From positions 62,001 through 126,000 of the forward strand of contig JAMFTG010000055.1 of assembly GCA_023974075.1 (NCBI GenBank): a stretch of DNA of 64,000 nt, in the 5' to 3' direction. A model generated the notes under the pieces. That model searched no databases. It worked only from the letters and a program-made list of their open reading frames with translations, and had not been told where the DNA came from. Numbering within the stretch: position 1 is the first letter of the stretch; each line of letters begins with the position of its first letter. This document shows, in pieces, positions 42,501-64,000 of this stretch. The position numbers and the translations under genes are program-made. Source of the stretch: Chaenocephalus aceratus. Lineage: Eukaryota > Chordata > Actinopteri > Perciformes > Channichthyidae.

Positions 42501-44885
42501 GGCTGTTAAAACATCAGAGGCAATTTTTTTTAACAACAACAAAAATACTGGCACCAAGCTTTTTTCCTTCTCACTGTTCTATCTCTTTGCTTCTTTATTT
42601 GTATTCTGGATTGACCCCTCTCGCTCTGTTCTTGTCCTCTGATCTTTAACGATAGTACATTATCAGATGCACTTTGGTTAACAGACTAACATTGATTTCC
42701 TCAATGTATAAATGGACAGGCTCTGTAATTATACCATAACCATTTCTCCTCTATCCCTTAACTCGTCTTCCTATACAGATTTACTTACTTACTATCTACT
42801 CTATATCAGGATTAAAGAACAAATAATCTGGGGATTTTTTATTTCCAGGATTGAATGCTCAAACTAAGGCCTAAAACCTGGCATTTCATAAGAAAGCGAC
42901 TAATATATAAACCAAATATAATATTGGATAAAATACTACACCAAATGAACAGACACAGATTAGACATGAAGTCCCCTGGTTTGTCTCTAGAGTCTAATTG
43001 CCATGAGAAAAATCCAATCAATGTTCCCAAAATCCGTCACAAGATGTCGCTCATTGTACTAATATGGTTGATATAATACATAACATATTATTATTATTAT
43101 TATTATTATTATAGTAAAAGGGCTCGCTTTGGCAAAATCCTGATCCATACAGGCAGCCCTAAATAATAACAAGTAACCATCATGTGTGGTGCTATCTGTA
43201 GATGTCTGTCTTATTTTTTGTCGATTTCATCTTGTTTTCACAGAGCTGTGAAAATGAATTTCCCCCTGGGGACAATAAATCTAATCCAAACTCATTTAAT
43301 ATTCAATCCCATACGCGATTGAGAACATACATTCATAATTTACCTCGTTTAAAAGCACTTTTGTTCTAATACTATGGATTTAGTTGACACTACTAGCCGA
43401 GTTTCTTTTGTCCAATATTTTGCGGGAAGGTACATAGAAGAAGAAGAAGAAGAAGAAGAGAAGAAGAAGAAGAAGAAGAAGAAGAAGAAGAAGAAAGAAG
43501 AAGAAGAAAGAAGAAGAAGAAGAAGAAGGAGAAGGAGAAGAAGAAACAGGCACAACACTGTTACTCTCTGTTTTTAACCGACATGTAACATTTTATTTCA
43601 CCTTGCTCTATGTTTTTAAAGCACATTCAAAAACGGGAACATTTTCGGTTGTTTCAACCGGGTACCGGCCACCGGAAACGGGGACTTTGCCCGGAAAACT
43701 CCGATTGTGTTTACAGCTAAGCACACACGCTAACATTAATTAACAAGCTCACTTGGGTTGAGGCTTGTTTACACGTTGCTTGACTGCCTGCCCACATATC
43801 TGATCCAAACATAGTAACGTGTGTTGGGGAAAATAATTATTTAAAGTTATTAATAATTGTGACATTTATTTAACTTTTTCGATGGATGAATGATGCTCAA
43901 AGTGAGGGGGCAAATAAGACAACCGAGGGGGCAATGCCCCCTTTTGCCCCCTCGTGTAGAGATGTGTGCAGGGGCCCGACTGGCCATCTGTGTGTTCTGG
44001 AGAATCACAGAACGGCCAGTCGTCAGCGGGCTGTACACGACCGGCTCGGTTCGCTGACGGCCGACACGCCCTTTATTTTTATGTTTTTAAACGGCATCAT
44101 TTAAATTGCGCTGACAGGCGACAGAGGTCCACCGTTTTCCCGCAGCTAGGCTCCCCCCGTCGACAGTTGCCGTTGGAGTGACCGCAGGCTGCTACCATTG
44201 AACCACACACCCCTGGCTGAAATGTCCTTAAAATTAAGTCTGAGTTTCGAAATATATCTCAAATAATGTATGCACTGTAATTTCCCCACGTAAACATAAA
44301 AGTCTGCAATGAATGGTAGTCTCCTGTGTGCTCCACTTCCTCTATTGCGCAGCGGTAACTTTCTAAAAAAAAAAAAAGTCGAGACAACGGCATAGTTCAC
44401 TAACCCGTTATCCCGACTTTTTTCTCTCTTTTTTTTTTGTTGTCCTTTAGGGGCTCCGTATATTATTACACAACATAACAAATATAAAATAAAAAAGCAT
44501 AAAAATATAATAATAATAATAATAATAATAATAGGAAGAAAGAATAATGCAGAACAAATTATATGAATTAATACACAACTTAAAATAATGAAACCCAATT
44601 GAAAAATAAAAATAGAATCCTGATAATACAATAAAAAAACTGCATTTCTTTTTGTGTTATTCACTAATGGTTTTGTTAAACAAGAAATAATCCAAAGTCT
44701 TCTCACCTAATTCGCCTTCCTCCGGTGCTGCCTCTGAAAGAACTAGGACAGATTGAAACTGTAGTTATTGGCTTATTGTTGGACATATATTAAGAATAAG
44801 TTATATATAAATTATAACACTCACCAGCAGCTCCAGCCAAGGCCATGGAGGCACAAAAAAATACAAACACAACCAGTGTCTTCAT
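39598..44885 (-). CDS. Secreted C-type lectin, seven exons, 192 residues
   Basis: Exons 44825-44885, 44707-44733, 42022-42048, 41517-41617, 40792-40926, 40393-40501 and 39598-39716 join with GT/AG sites and compatible phases into one open frame of 579 bp. Residues 1-20 are a signal peptide (MKTLVVFVFFCASMALAGAA), followed by a short acidic segment from two near-identical 27-bp exons. The C-type lectin domain follows: CSDNWTEFDGRCF, LSWAKAEKNC, WIGGSDAHEVGEWFWSDG, DYNDWCAGEPS, RCLQINY, DKCWDNIEC and PSVCF. The cysteines of a long-form domain are present. The sugar-specificity position reads GEPS and is not a classical EPN or QPD, so sugar binding is uncertain. Closest relatives from memory are fish ladderlectin, lactose-binding lectin l-2, nattectin and type II antifreeze-like lectins. 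About 20 residues follow the last family cysteine (DAEDFRDVFVCVHASVQNI), which is longer than usual. A role in secreted innate immunity is inferred from the family. Confidence 0.85.
39890..40345. repeat. About 60-bp degenerate tandem repeat in the lectin's last intron
   Basis: The unit resembles acaggaagcttttgatattg, cttgtttttcaaaataaaag, ccccaaaagctaagtgttta, repeated about seven times with 10-20% divergence. Each unit begins with a ttacag-type acceptor-like word. Confidence 0.8.
41055..41280. repeat. Same about 60-bp repeat family in the preceding lectin intron
   Basis: Three to four more diverged units (ttacaggaag, aggcttgtttttcaaaa, ataaaagcaccatataataac) lie between the two central lectin-domain exons. 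The family therefore occurs in two introns of this gene. Confidence 0.7.
41308..41447. repeat. Two reverse-oriented units of the 72-bp satellite
   Basis: The sequences cccaacattagccgcctct, agcttagcggtggtgacgtg and aagtcatgtgaccgtgctgt appear twice, matching the reverse complement of the 3545-6058 array. They sit in the lectin intron, about 35 kb from the main array. Confidence 0.95.
42022..42048 (-). CDS. Lectin micro-exon 3 (duplicate)
   Basis: 27 bp encoding EAAPVEDEL in phase 1-1, preceded by ttctttcag and followed by gtgagtag. It duplicates the 44707-44733 exon (EAAPEEGEL) together with about 60 bp of flanking intron (gattgaaactgtggttattg). Confidence 0.85.
   Translation of the reverse strand, partial: RQRRWKTN
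42225..42480. repeat. Hairpin element with ttgggataacaggatag / ctatcctgttatcccaa arms
   Basis: The left arm near 42270-42287 and right arm near 42447-42464 are reverse complements around about 160 bp. A related short hairpin with gtcgagacaacgg and cccgttatcccgac arms occurs at 44375-44420 in the duplicated intron segment. Both are beside ggagccc(c)taaa(g)g words, so they may be ends of the same MITE family. Confidence 0.6.
42481..43434. other. Lectin intron with LINE 3' remnant and ATT repeats
   Basis: A tail-like stretch at 43195-43285 (tttccccctggggacaataa) resembles fish LINE 3' ends, and an ATT microsatellite lies at 43087-43112. The rest has no recognisable content. Confidence 0.4.
43436..43548. 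repeat. (GAA)n microsatellite
   Basis: About 37 GAA triplets with scattered gag/aaag interruptions. The Glu/Lys/Arg frames across it are artefacts. Confidence 0.95.
43549..44706. other. Lectin intron, old DNA-element remnants
   Basis: Contains the palindromic words cgactggccat and acggccagtcg (43978-44021) and gggggcaatgcccccttttgccccc (43928-43953). An (ATT)n run lies near 44503-44533. No exon is recognised besides those listed. Confidence 0.4.
44707..44733 (-). CDS. Lectin micro-exon 2
   Basis: 27 bp encoding EAAPEEGEL in phase 1-1, between ttctttcag and gtgagaag. It lies just after the signal peptide exon and probably forms part of an acidic pro-segment. Confidence 0.85.
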   Translation of the reverse strand, partial: RQHRRKAN

Positions 44886-46291
44886 GGTGAGGATGATGAA
44901 AGAGGATTAAAGGTAAAAAAAGATAAAGAGAGTTTCTGGGAACCTGCAGCGGAAGGAGAGTCGTGGTGGAGAACAGGAGGAAAACCATCGCTTAAATACT
45001 AGAAATTATCCTGACATCTGCAAAACATAAAATAGGGAAATTTGCGACTTCCTATTACTCGTTACTGGAATGAGTTTGTGAAATCTGCATGTGTCAACAA
45101 AATGTTGAGTTCAAAAAAGTCCAAAATCAGATTCAGAATGCCTCACAACCACTATGATAAGGGTCAAGATAACCACAAAAAGACAAAATGACAAAAAAAG
45201 CTACTTAAAAATTACTAAAAGAGACAAAATGAGAAAATAAATAAAGGTAAAATGGCAACAAATTACCACAGTTAGATAAAAAAACTGCTGAAAAAAGACT
45301 CACAACTATGATAAGGGGAACATATAACCGCAGAGAGACAAAATGATCCAAAAGATCTACATAAAAATGACTACAGAGACACAAAATAAACTACAAAGGA
45401 ACACAAAATGTCAAAACATGATATGCAAGTAACACACAGAAATAAACAACAAATAGAAAATAATACAGAGACAAAATATTAACTATGGTCACTACAGACA
45501 GAAAAAGCAAACAAAAGGACTACAAATAATCACAAAACAACTACAAAGAGACACAGAATGACTTCAAAGAGACAAAAAGACTTTAATAAAAATAAAAATA
45601 ACAATGATCATAAAAAATAACCTTGACCTGTTTCTAAATGTTTTTACCCTCCGAATAAGGTGTGATTTCATCCAAATGACACAAAATAAAACGGTTTTAT
45701 ACTATGCTATTCACAGGAATAAAACTGATTTTATTTAATTATGTTGGTTTTGTCATTCCATTAAACAATGTGAAATGGTTTCAACACATCTGAAAACAGG
45801 AACTGAGGACTGATGTTCGACTTCCTTTTACTCTTTACTGGATTAAGAGATCTGCGCGGGTCAACAAAGCGTCAGCGCTGCAGAGAGTTTAAAATGACCA
45901 ATGTTAGACTCACTATGATAAGTGTCAAGATAACCACAAAGAGACACAATGACCAAAAAAAACTACCTTAAAATGACGACCAAGAGACAAAATGACATAA
46001 AAAGGAACTTTAAAATGACAAATAAGAGATACAATGACAAAAAATCGACTTAAAAATGACGACAAAGAGACGGAATGAATATAAAGTGATGCAGAAATGC
46101 ATAACAACTGCAAAGAGACTTAACATATACTATAGGAGAAACAAGGACACAAACGTACGGCTTTCAAAGAATCAAAACAAGACAAAAAAATGCTGAAAAC
46201 AAGAACAATGTGTCGACAACAGTGCAAAACAGAACTCCCTTCTCCAGGAGCTATGACACAGTCATTTGTTTAGAGGTGATATCTCAGCAGT
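44886..46291. other. Intergenic with degenerate A-rich repeat (acaaagagacaaaatgac type)
   Basis: The words agacaaaatga, actacaaagagacac and cacaactatgataag recur irregularly at 45120-45610 and 45895-46170. This is an old, degraded minisatellite. The lectin promoter should lie just right of 44886. Confidence 0.55.
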
Positions 46292-46814
46292 TTATTTCTG
46301 AGTGCGGGGGTACTCGAGGTTGAGGCAGTAGATTGCCCCCATTAACATGGCGAAGCCTGTGGGCATATCTCGGAGGTCATGTAGGATGATCTTCCAGAGG
46401 AAATGATGCTCAAGCAGAGAGCCTTCATTTCCAATCAACAGTCCAACCTGCATTCCTTTCAGGATCACATCGAGGGTTTCTCCATGAGCCTTAAGAAACA
46501 AAGACACGTATTGACTTATTTACACGCTAATTGACTGTTCCAAACTTGAAATAAAAACACGACAAATTGCAAGGTTATCACTTTTTCAGCCATTATTGCA
46601 ATTCCTAAATTAACAATAGTAGTACTTAAACAATACACCAATGAGGATTATATTGGCTATGGCAAAACCTCAAATTAAGCAAGAGAAAATTAAATGTATA
46701 ATATATAGTAATATAGTGACTTACATCACACATCCTGATTACGTTGGAGGAATCCTCTGGAATAAATATTAGAAAACTGAGTGGGGCAGCCGTTCTTCTG
46801 TTCTGGTTTGTGTC
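46292..46814 (-). pseudogene. Two-exon fragment of a multicopy fish gene family (unnamed)
   Basis: Exon 46725-46814 (30 codons, DTNQNRRTAAPLSFLIF, PEDSSNVIRMCD) and exon 46292-46499 join in phase 0. The second exon reads AHGETLDVILKGMQVGLLIG, then FLWKIILHDLRDMPTGFAML and AIYCLNLEYPRTQK. From memory this matches the C-terminus of a large teleost family of unknown function, often annotated as uncharacterised or SAM-domain-containing 3-like. Family members continue past LNLEYP with a further helix, and this copy stops early. No N-terminal exons were recognised upstream, apart from a doubtful 36-bp piece at 46950-46985. It is most likely a fragment or pseudogene. Confidence 0.5.
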
Positions 46815-49464
46815 CTCCAGGAAAAAAAAGACAAGGGTAGGTAAATATGATATCCAAGCTAGAATCCTTATTATTCCCTCATTAGTAAAGCTTCTTTAAC
46901 ATGTTCTTTCAAATATTTTTAAGTAAAGCTTGGGACACACAAAACTTACATTTCCACTTCATGAACTGGACATGCTCGTTCACACCTGTAACACAAAATA
47001 AATGCATGTTAATTACCTTAATATTGACCTTCCACAATATATTGGTAATGAGCATTTATATTTTCATATCAGTAGAGATGAAACTAATTGCTTTAAAAAT
47101 TACAATGAGGACAATTATGCTTGGAGTGAATAAAATGTACGTTCCAGTGTTCAGGTTACATTGTTATAGCGGTTGCCCCTATTTCTTCAAATCATACCAC
47201 AGCAGTGGCGAGTTTCATGCAGCAGAGTGATCAAAATATGTCACTGTTTGTTGTTTTTGTGGTCTTTATTTATTGCTGCTGTGGCGTGATCCATACGTTA
47301 GATTTAAACTCAAGAGCTTACTTGCTTTCCACCTCTATCCCACGCCCCACCGGCTCCGGAACGCTCTCTCACCTGCTCTTGGTTGCCCACACACTACGTA
47401 CATTACGCACTGCACTATTCCTGAAAAAGCTAAGTTACTCTCATGACATTTTGGTATGATACTTATAAAGTAATAGTTTGAATATCCGACACATGAAAAT
47501 CCGAAAGTTACTATTGCCATTAGGGATGCCAGAAACTGACCATGATCAGATTCGAAAATTGGACAGCCCTGGCGAATATTAATCGATTATTCGCCGCCGC
47601 CCCCAAACCGTTTTCAAACCGTAGTAACAGACAAAGAATTACAGGTTTTAAAATCATTCAAAACGTATCTCGATTGCTGTCTTGCAGCAGAAATAAATGC
47701 CCTCCGTAACCGTAACGGTCCTAGCCGGTGTTTCAGACTCTAGGTTAACGTATTAGTCCGCCTCAATTGGATCACCGCTGCAGGTGCACAGAGTTCCTCC
47801 GCCAGCGGCAGTAGTCCTCTCATTTAGATTAAAATGTGTCTTTACTTTAGTCCGAATTAAAATATGACATATTTAGGATATACTAGTTAATTACATCCAT
47901 GCTTAAACCTTGCATTCAGTTTAAAGAGGTTTTTTTTTAAACTCGCATGTGGAAGCATACGTTTTTTTGTAGCTCTCAAACCTGCACTCCCGCCTTTTTA
48001 TTTTTTCAACTGATAACTTGCTGAGTCAATGTGACAAAATGTTTAAGTTGTCAAGACAGTGAATAAATGTAAGTTTAACCTTCTAAAACTAGAAAAACTT
48101 GTCAGAGCTCTTTGAATTAAAGAGACAATGTAACTTGACATAATTAAATGGGGCTGTGATATTTTACAGTGTACATTTTATGCATTATTAAATGAATTCA
48201 CCAAATAAGCTATAATTAAAATTACAAAAACGGTATAATTATAATTTATATTTATTCAGTTCATTTGAGTTAACTTAAAACAAAAATCAATTATGTAGTG
48301 TATAGGAGTTACAAGACAAGTGCATACAAGTACAGTGTCACAGATACACAGAAGACAGTAAGGTTAATTACATATAACTAATGACAAAATATACATGGAG
48401 ACAAAAAAGAAAACAAAAACAGTGTGTGTGCGTTTGAGGGATGAGACAATCAGGATTCATCTTTTGGAGCATTTTATAACTTTTTAAAAACTAAAGATTC
48501 AAATGAAGGCTATAAAAGAGTTCATACTGGGTAGTGGATATGATTTTGTAAAGTAAATGCTGATTTAAAGACGTTTCTTTCCCCAAGACGTTTCTTTTTG
48601 GACTCAGTAATGTCACGGAGTGACACGGAAGTTGTAGTACCACAGTTGGCCACTATGTCGTTTTTCAATAAACTTTATTGAAATCCAGGGGGGAAAACAG
48701 ACAGTGACATCAAGTGGTGAAACTACAGCAACACATGGAGGAAATAAAAACTGGAAAACAATAAAAGCAAATCTATTTAAAGAAAAATGATTCAACCAGT
48801 ATTTTTGACAGTTGCACTAATTATGAATACATAAATATATAATAAATAAAATTGAAAAATCATAAAATATAAGACTAAAAAAGACAAATATTTTGCAGAT
48901 GAGGCATTAAAAACATGTTTTATTAAAGGGAAGAAAAATCATGTTGCAAAAAATAAATGATGAATTCTGGGAGAAAATTACTAATTTACTAAACAAACAG
49001 ATTATCCCTTTTCAATATACCTGCCATTCAAATAAAGACCATTCATAAAAACCTAATGCAAAGTGATTATAAGTAATGTAAACATTAAACAGTTTCTAAT
49101 GATGAGTCAAAGAGTCTCTTTGTGTCGCCAACTTTAATGAGAAAATATAAAAGTTTTAAGTTTACCGCTCAGATTATTACAGCAGCAAGACTCACATTTA
49201 CTGAGAAAACAGAAAACTAACAGCCATCACAGTGAAGTCAAATATTGAACATGAGATAATATTAATCGAGTTTCACTAGAACAATGTTTGTTCAAACAGA
49301 AAAGAACGTCACAAAATGTACTTTATCACTTCTCATACTAATGTGTTTTGAACATCACTTGAAGTAAAAACACAAAAAAATAGTACCAAAAAAGCCACTC
49401 AACTTTGAATTGAACCAAAACATGGAATAAAAAATTATTCAGTGAACATTACACACAGAAACAT
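46815..49464. other. Intergenic, no gene recognised
   Basis: AT-rich, with a short element-like stretch near 47560-47590 (gcgaatattaatcgattatt). The short open frames lack domains. Confidence 0.45.
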
Positions 49465-49872
49465 GTGAAAAGGCTGGTTTCTCCAAATAAAAAAAACATT
49501 TTATTAACAAGAGCACTCACATATAGAGCTAAGTATTCCACCCCTTCCCGCAGCCTTCACTCATCAGAAGCGAACCTCCTCTCTATCCCCAAGAAAACCA
49601 AGCTCCGAACCTGGGGGGATAGAGCCTTCTCCATTGCTGCCCCCACCCTCTGGAACTCCCTCCCACAAACACATCAGAGACTGCACTGACCCCCCCACTT
49701 TCAAAACACTGACCAAAACACACCTCTTCAGACTGGCTTTTAATCTGTGAATTATGCTGTATTGCTGTTTTAATAACTTTTAAATTCTATTTATCATGTT
49801 TTATCACCACTGTAAAGCGTCTTTGAGCACCTGGAAAAGCGCTTTGAAATGCAATGTATTATTATTATTAAG
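49465..49872 (+). mobile_element. L2/CR1-type LINE 3' fragment
   Basis: A plus-strand frame with SLHSSEANLLSIPKKTKLRT, WGDRAFSIAAPTLWNSLPQ is the C-terminal end of an ORF2 from this group. It is followed by a tail with aaagcgctttgaaatgcaat and a terminal (tat/att)n run. It is a 5'-truncated remnant with a frameshift after LPQTHQRLH. Confidence 0.75.
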
Positions 49873-49953
49873 TGTGTGAGGACAGCAGAATTTTGGGAGG
49901 TCTGAATGTATTCCATAAAAAACGTGTTTATACGAACGTGAAGTCACTGTTGG

Positions 49954-61220
<11,267 letters not shown>

Positions 61221-61319
61221 CTGAAATAAGTATTAACAATACAGTCAACACAAAAACAATCGACAGCTAAGAAGTAGCTTAACAGCAGAGGTGGGAAGAA
61301 ATTAACTCCATCCTGCTAG

Positions 61320-61805
61320 CAGGTTAGGGTAAGATGGTGAGATGAAGCTTTGAAGCTTTCCAGCCAATTGGTTCGCAAAAGCTATGGGTCGACCGGAGTA
61401 GTCTTATGATGTCCATGTTATTGTCCAGTGAGCGAACATTAGCCATGATGCTCGGACTAGCGGGCCTGTGTGGGCTAGCTGCTAGCCTAACTCGGATGCC
61501 TCCGCGCTTACCCCTCTTGTACTTCCTCTCACACCGCTTGCGGCGTCTCCTATTCAGCACGTGGTTGAACGTATCCCAAAGCTGCGGAGTACCTCTGCCA
61601 GCGTAGCGTCTATTGTTTGTTTTGTTGTTATTTCCTTGTCCAGCAAGAACTCACGACTGTACTGTATATTCCTGACTGTACTATCGGTTCGGGATGTTAG
61701 AAGTGAACTAGACGAACACATGTTAAAAAACACTAAAGACTTGGGAGAGCTAGCTGCTGCTGTCTGGGCTGCCATCTTGGTTAGCCTGCTGTGAGGAATG
61801 ATCAA
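61320..61805 (-). mobile_element. LINE ORF2 N-terminal fragment
   Basis: The minus strand contains RRRRKRCERKYKRGKRGG and PSIMANVRSLDNNMDIIRLL, the start of the endonuclease region of fish L2/CR1-type LINEs. It is preceded by a leader with a frame break near 61555. Only the beginning of the ORF is present. Confidence 0.65.
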
Positions 61806-63342
61806 TGAACAGCTCCAAATTAAAAAAGTACTAAGTATTATCAGTAGTAAAAGTACACAGTATTACCCGGTGTTTCTGCTACTCTTTGTTCGTCAGTTTG
61901 TTGATGTTCACCGACTAGCATTAGCCACCTAGCATGAAGCAGCTAACAGCAGATAAGGACCCGGATGAAGAGGTGGAATTGTTCTAAAGCTCCTCTCGTC
62001 TCTTCTTTTCCTGAGAGAAACGGGTTGTATTCTAATATATCACAGTTATATATTAATGAGAGCTGGTAGAGACTCCGACTGATGGAAGCTTTACAACAAC
62101 TGGATCCTGCCTGAGAGCATGGTCGAGAGCATGGTCGAGAGCAGAAGTACGTGGGCCCACAGAGCATGCGCAGTAGAGTTTTCCCTTAAGCCCCGCTTCC
62201 CATCTCCCGCTCTCTTACCTCATTCACATCAACGGTGATTCAGGGCCGGTTCGGAGCTGGAGCTTGAAAAGCACCGGGTTTTCCTCTTCACACCGCAGCG
62301 GAGCAGCCTCTTAGCTCCGGAATCCGGTTCGTTTCAAGCACCAAAAAATTGGAGATGGGTCTGACTGCAGACCGCAGCAAGGAGGCGTTTCCTATAGGGG
62401 CGTTTCCTAACTTTTTTTTATCCAGCTGCTTTTATAAATCCTCGCAGAAGAAGTCATTGTTCTAGTGATGGGAATTCCGGCTCTTCTTGCTGAGCCGGAT
62501 CATTTGGCTCACCAAGAAGAGCCGGCTCTTTCGGCTCCCAAAGGGCTCTTCAGTTTACCACATATTATACCTTTTAATTCAATCAAATGTAGCCCTGTTT
62601 TGACTAATGATTTATATGTGTACACATATATCACTTAAATTATTCAAGACATCCTTTGTACTAAAGTATTCAAAAGTAAAAATGACATGTTTAATATAAA
62701 TTATTTGCTGTGGCCAATTGTTTTCATTGCATTTACAGACCCGTGTAACTCTCTGATACCACCCAATGAATGCATTGACTTGTAGAACCACGCTACACAA
62801 AACAGATGGCAACACCTATAAAAACTATTTTAAAAAAGGGGCTACTGTATCAACCTATATAAAGTATATACATATAGTTTTTCTCCCTGCAGGAGAGGGG
62901 AGCGTGCTTTGAGATCAGCTGCTAGGCTGCAGCGGGGAGAAGAGGGGGACAAAAAGTAGGAAGAGAAGTAATGGGTCAGAAACCCTCCTTTTTACGCAGC
63001 GGTCCAGACATAGACATCAAAGCTACGGCGACATATATTCAGTTGCCAGTTACTTTTGGCATCAGGGCAGGGATATCTTTCAAGGTTTGACATCATGAAT
63101 TGTGCTACTTTTAAAGCAAGCAACGATGTTTTCAAATCTGTAATCAAAAAGCTCCTCAAAAACACTATCGAAGCAGATCCTGCCGTTGCTACGTTAGTTC
63201 AAACAGTAACAACGGACTACTTTTCTTAGCGGATGCATGTCAATTGAAATCAATACAAAAAACTATTTTTTAAATCAATAAAATCTTTTTCTAAATCCAT
63301 AAAAGCATTTCAATTATTATTGGGAGTCATGTCGTTACTTTG
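61806..63342. other. 5' flank of the zinc-finger model with hAT remnants
   Basis: The stretch at 62230-62350 resembles the TTCACACC family at 26825-27900. The stretch at 62466-62550 (gtgatgggaattccggctct, gagccggctctttcggctcc) resembles a hAT end with inner inverted repeats. A tandem agcatggtcgag duplication lies near 62117-62140. No start exon for the zinc-finger gene could be identified. Confidence 0.45.
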
Positions 63343-63912
63343 TTGAGAATGTTGTGTAAGAGATTTTGTGGGACAACTAGTCCGCATTCCAAATCTCTGC
63401 GCGTCCCTAACAAGCTGGTTATCTTACAGGAAGGAATCCAGAGCATACAATTAACCGTTTAAACAATAATCCACTTTAATGGTAATATGACAATACAATA
63501 CAATCAATACAGTACAAATTAAATACAGTTATCTGTGGGATCCCACATTTACCTGATACTCACGTGAGCCAGCCAGAAGAAAGAAAGAGCCTGAATACAG
63601 CGTGGTTCCTGTGTTTTATACATTGCTAACGATGGGGGAGTTATCTGAGCCTCCCTTCCAGACCTTTGGCCTTTGGCTGCCCAAATATCTCCAACACCTC
63701 ACTTCTTAAGTTTCCCCAATCACAGTAGCTTAGCTTCATTATCTCCTAGATCTGAGTTCACTCACAAGACTGCCCTTGTGAACTGTTGCGCCTGCTTGGT
63801 GGGTGATTTAGTGTGAGAATAATGAGTTCTGCAACCTTTTGGCTTATCAGTTTGGACATAACAGGATGCCTCTGTTCTTAATCTGGTTGACCCCGCGTTT
63901 TCGTACCACACA
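63343..63912 (-). mobile_element. Candidate solo LTR
   Basis: On the minus strand the stretch begins tgtggtacgaaaacgcgg and ends ctcttacacaacattctcaaca (TG...CA ends). It has a TATA-like tgtataaaac at about 63610-63620 and a downstream AT-rich part. I see no primer-binding site beside it and no clear target duplication, so the call is weak. Confidence 0.3.
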
Positions 63913-64000
63913 GTATTGACACCGTATATTTCCACTGAGGCTCCTCAGCAGTTGGACTTTAACACCGTACTGTACTTTTCCACTCAGACAGCTCAATGTC

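Noticed and set aside
43349..43577. Glu/Lys/Arg- and Ser/Leu-rich frames
   Set aside because: Translations of the GAA microsatellite.
44146..44706. 186-codon minus-strand frame in the lectin intron
   Set aside because: It runs across poly-A and ATT repeats and hairpin sequence, with no domain. The real exon nearby is the 27-bp one at 44707.

Overview
The window looks like vertebrate, most likely percomorph teleost, DNA. Genes are sparse and split into small phase-1 immunoglobulin-type or lectin exons. The non-LTR elements include a Rex3/RTE-type element and L2/CR1-type fragments. Non-autonomous DNA transposons (hAT-type with 8-bp target duplications, and one TTAA-type) and very long minisatellites fill the rest. 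I see no prokaryotic features, CRISPR arrays, rRNA or tRNA genes.

All five gene models lie on the minus strand. From right to left in transcription order they are: (1) a C2H2 zinc-finger gene with a 57-bp upstream exon at 61164-61220 and a finger exon at 49954-50940 that carries several small lesions near its 3' end; (2) a two-exon fragment of a multicopy fish family that I recognise only by its C-terminal sequence (46292-46814); (3) a complete seven-exon secreted C-type lectin of 192 residues, like fish ladderlectin, lactose-binding lectin or type II antifreeze relatives (39598-44885); (4) a butyrophilin-like V-set/C-set membrane protein with an intracellular coiled coil, whose C-set exon is cut short (30487-38775); (5) an Fc-receptor-like protein with two Ig domains and one membrane helix (3265-13818), whose first Ig exon has frame lesions. 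Models 3, 4 and 5 are immune-type surface or secreted proteins. Nothing in the DNA shows that they act as one system.

Layout: 1-2.4 kb, 37-bp minisatellite running off the left edge; 3.3-13.8 kb, the Fc-receptor-like gene with a 72-bp array and a transposon carrying a second 37-bp array in its introns; 14-19 kb, transposon remnants and a 45-bp array; 20.9-23.6 kb, a foldback element; 23.8-26.3 kb, a young Rex3-like insertion with an intact frame; 26.8-28.9 kb, MITEs; 30.5-38.8 kb, the butyrophilin-like gene; 39.6-44.9 kb, the lectin; 46.3-46.8 kb, the gene fragment; 50-61 kb, the zinc-finger gene, whose intron holds a 57-bp satellite and a nested stack of insertions that can be ordered in time; 61.3-64 kb, LINE, hAT and possible LTR remnants.

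The most informative observations are the dated nesting of transposons in the 57-bp satellite, one DNA transposon family carrying a 37-bp minisatellite at two loci in opposite orientations, the duplicated 27-bp exon in the lectin, and the broken but frame-neutral C-set exon in the butyrophilin-like gene. I found no convincing wholly new biological system. Scattered single-base indels in arrays and exons mean that some frameshifts may be assembly errors.
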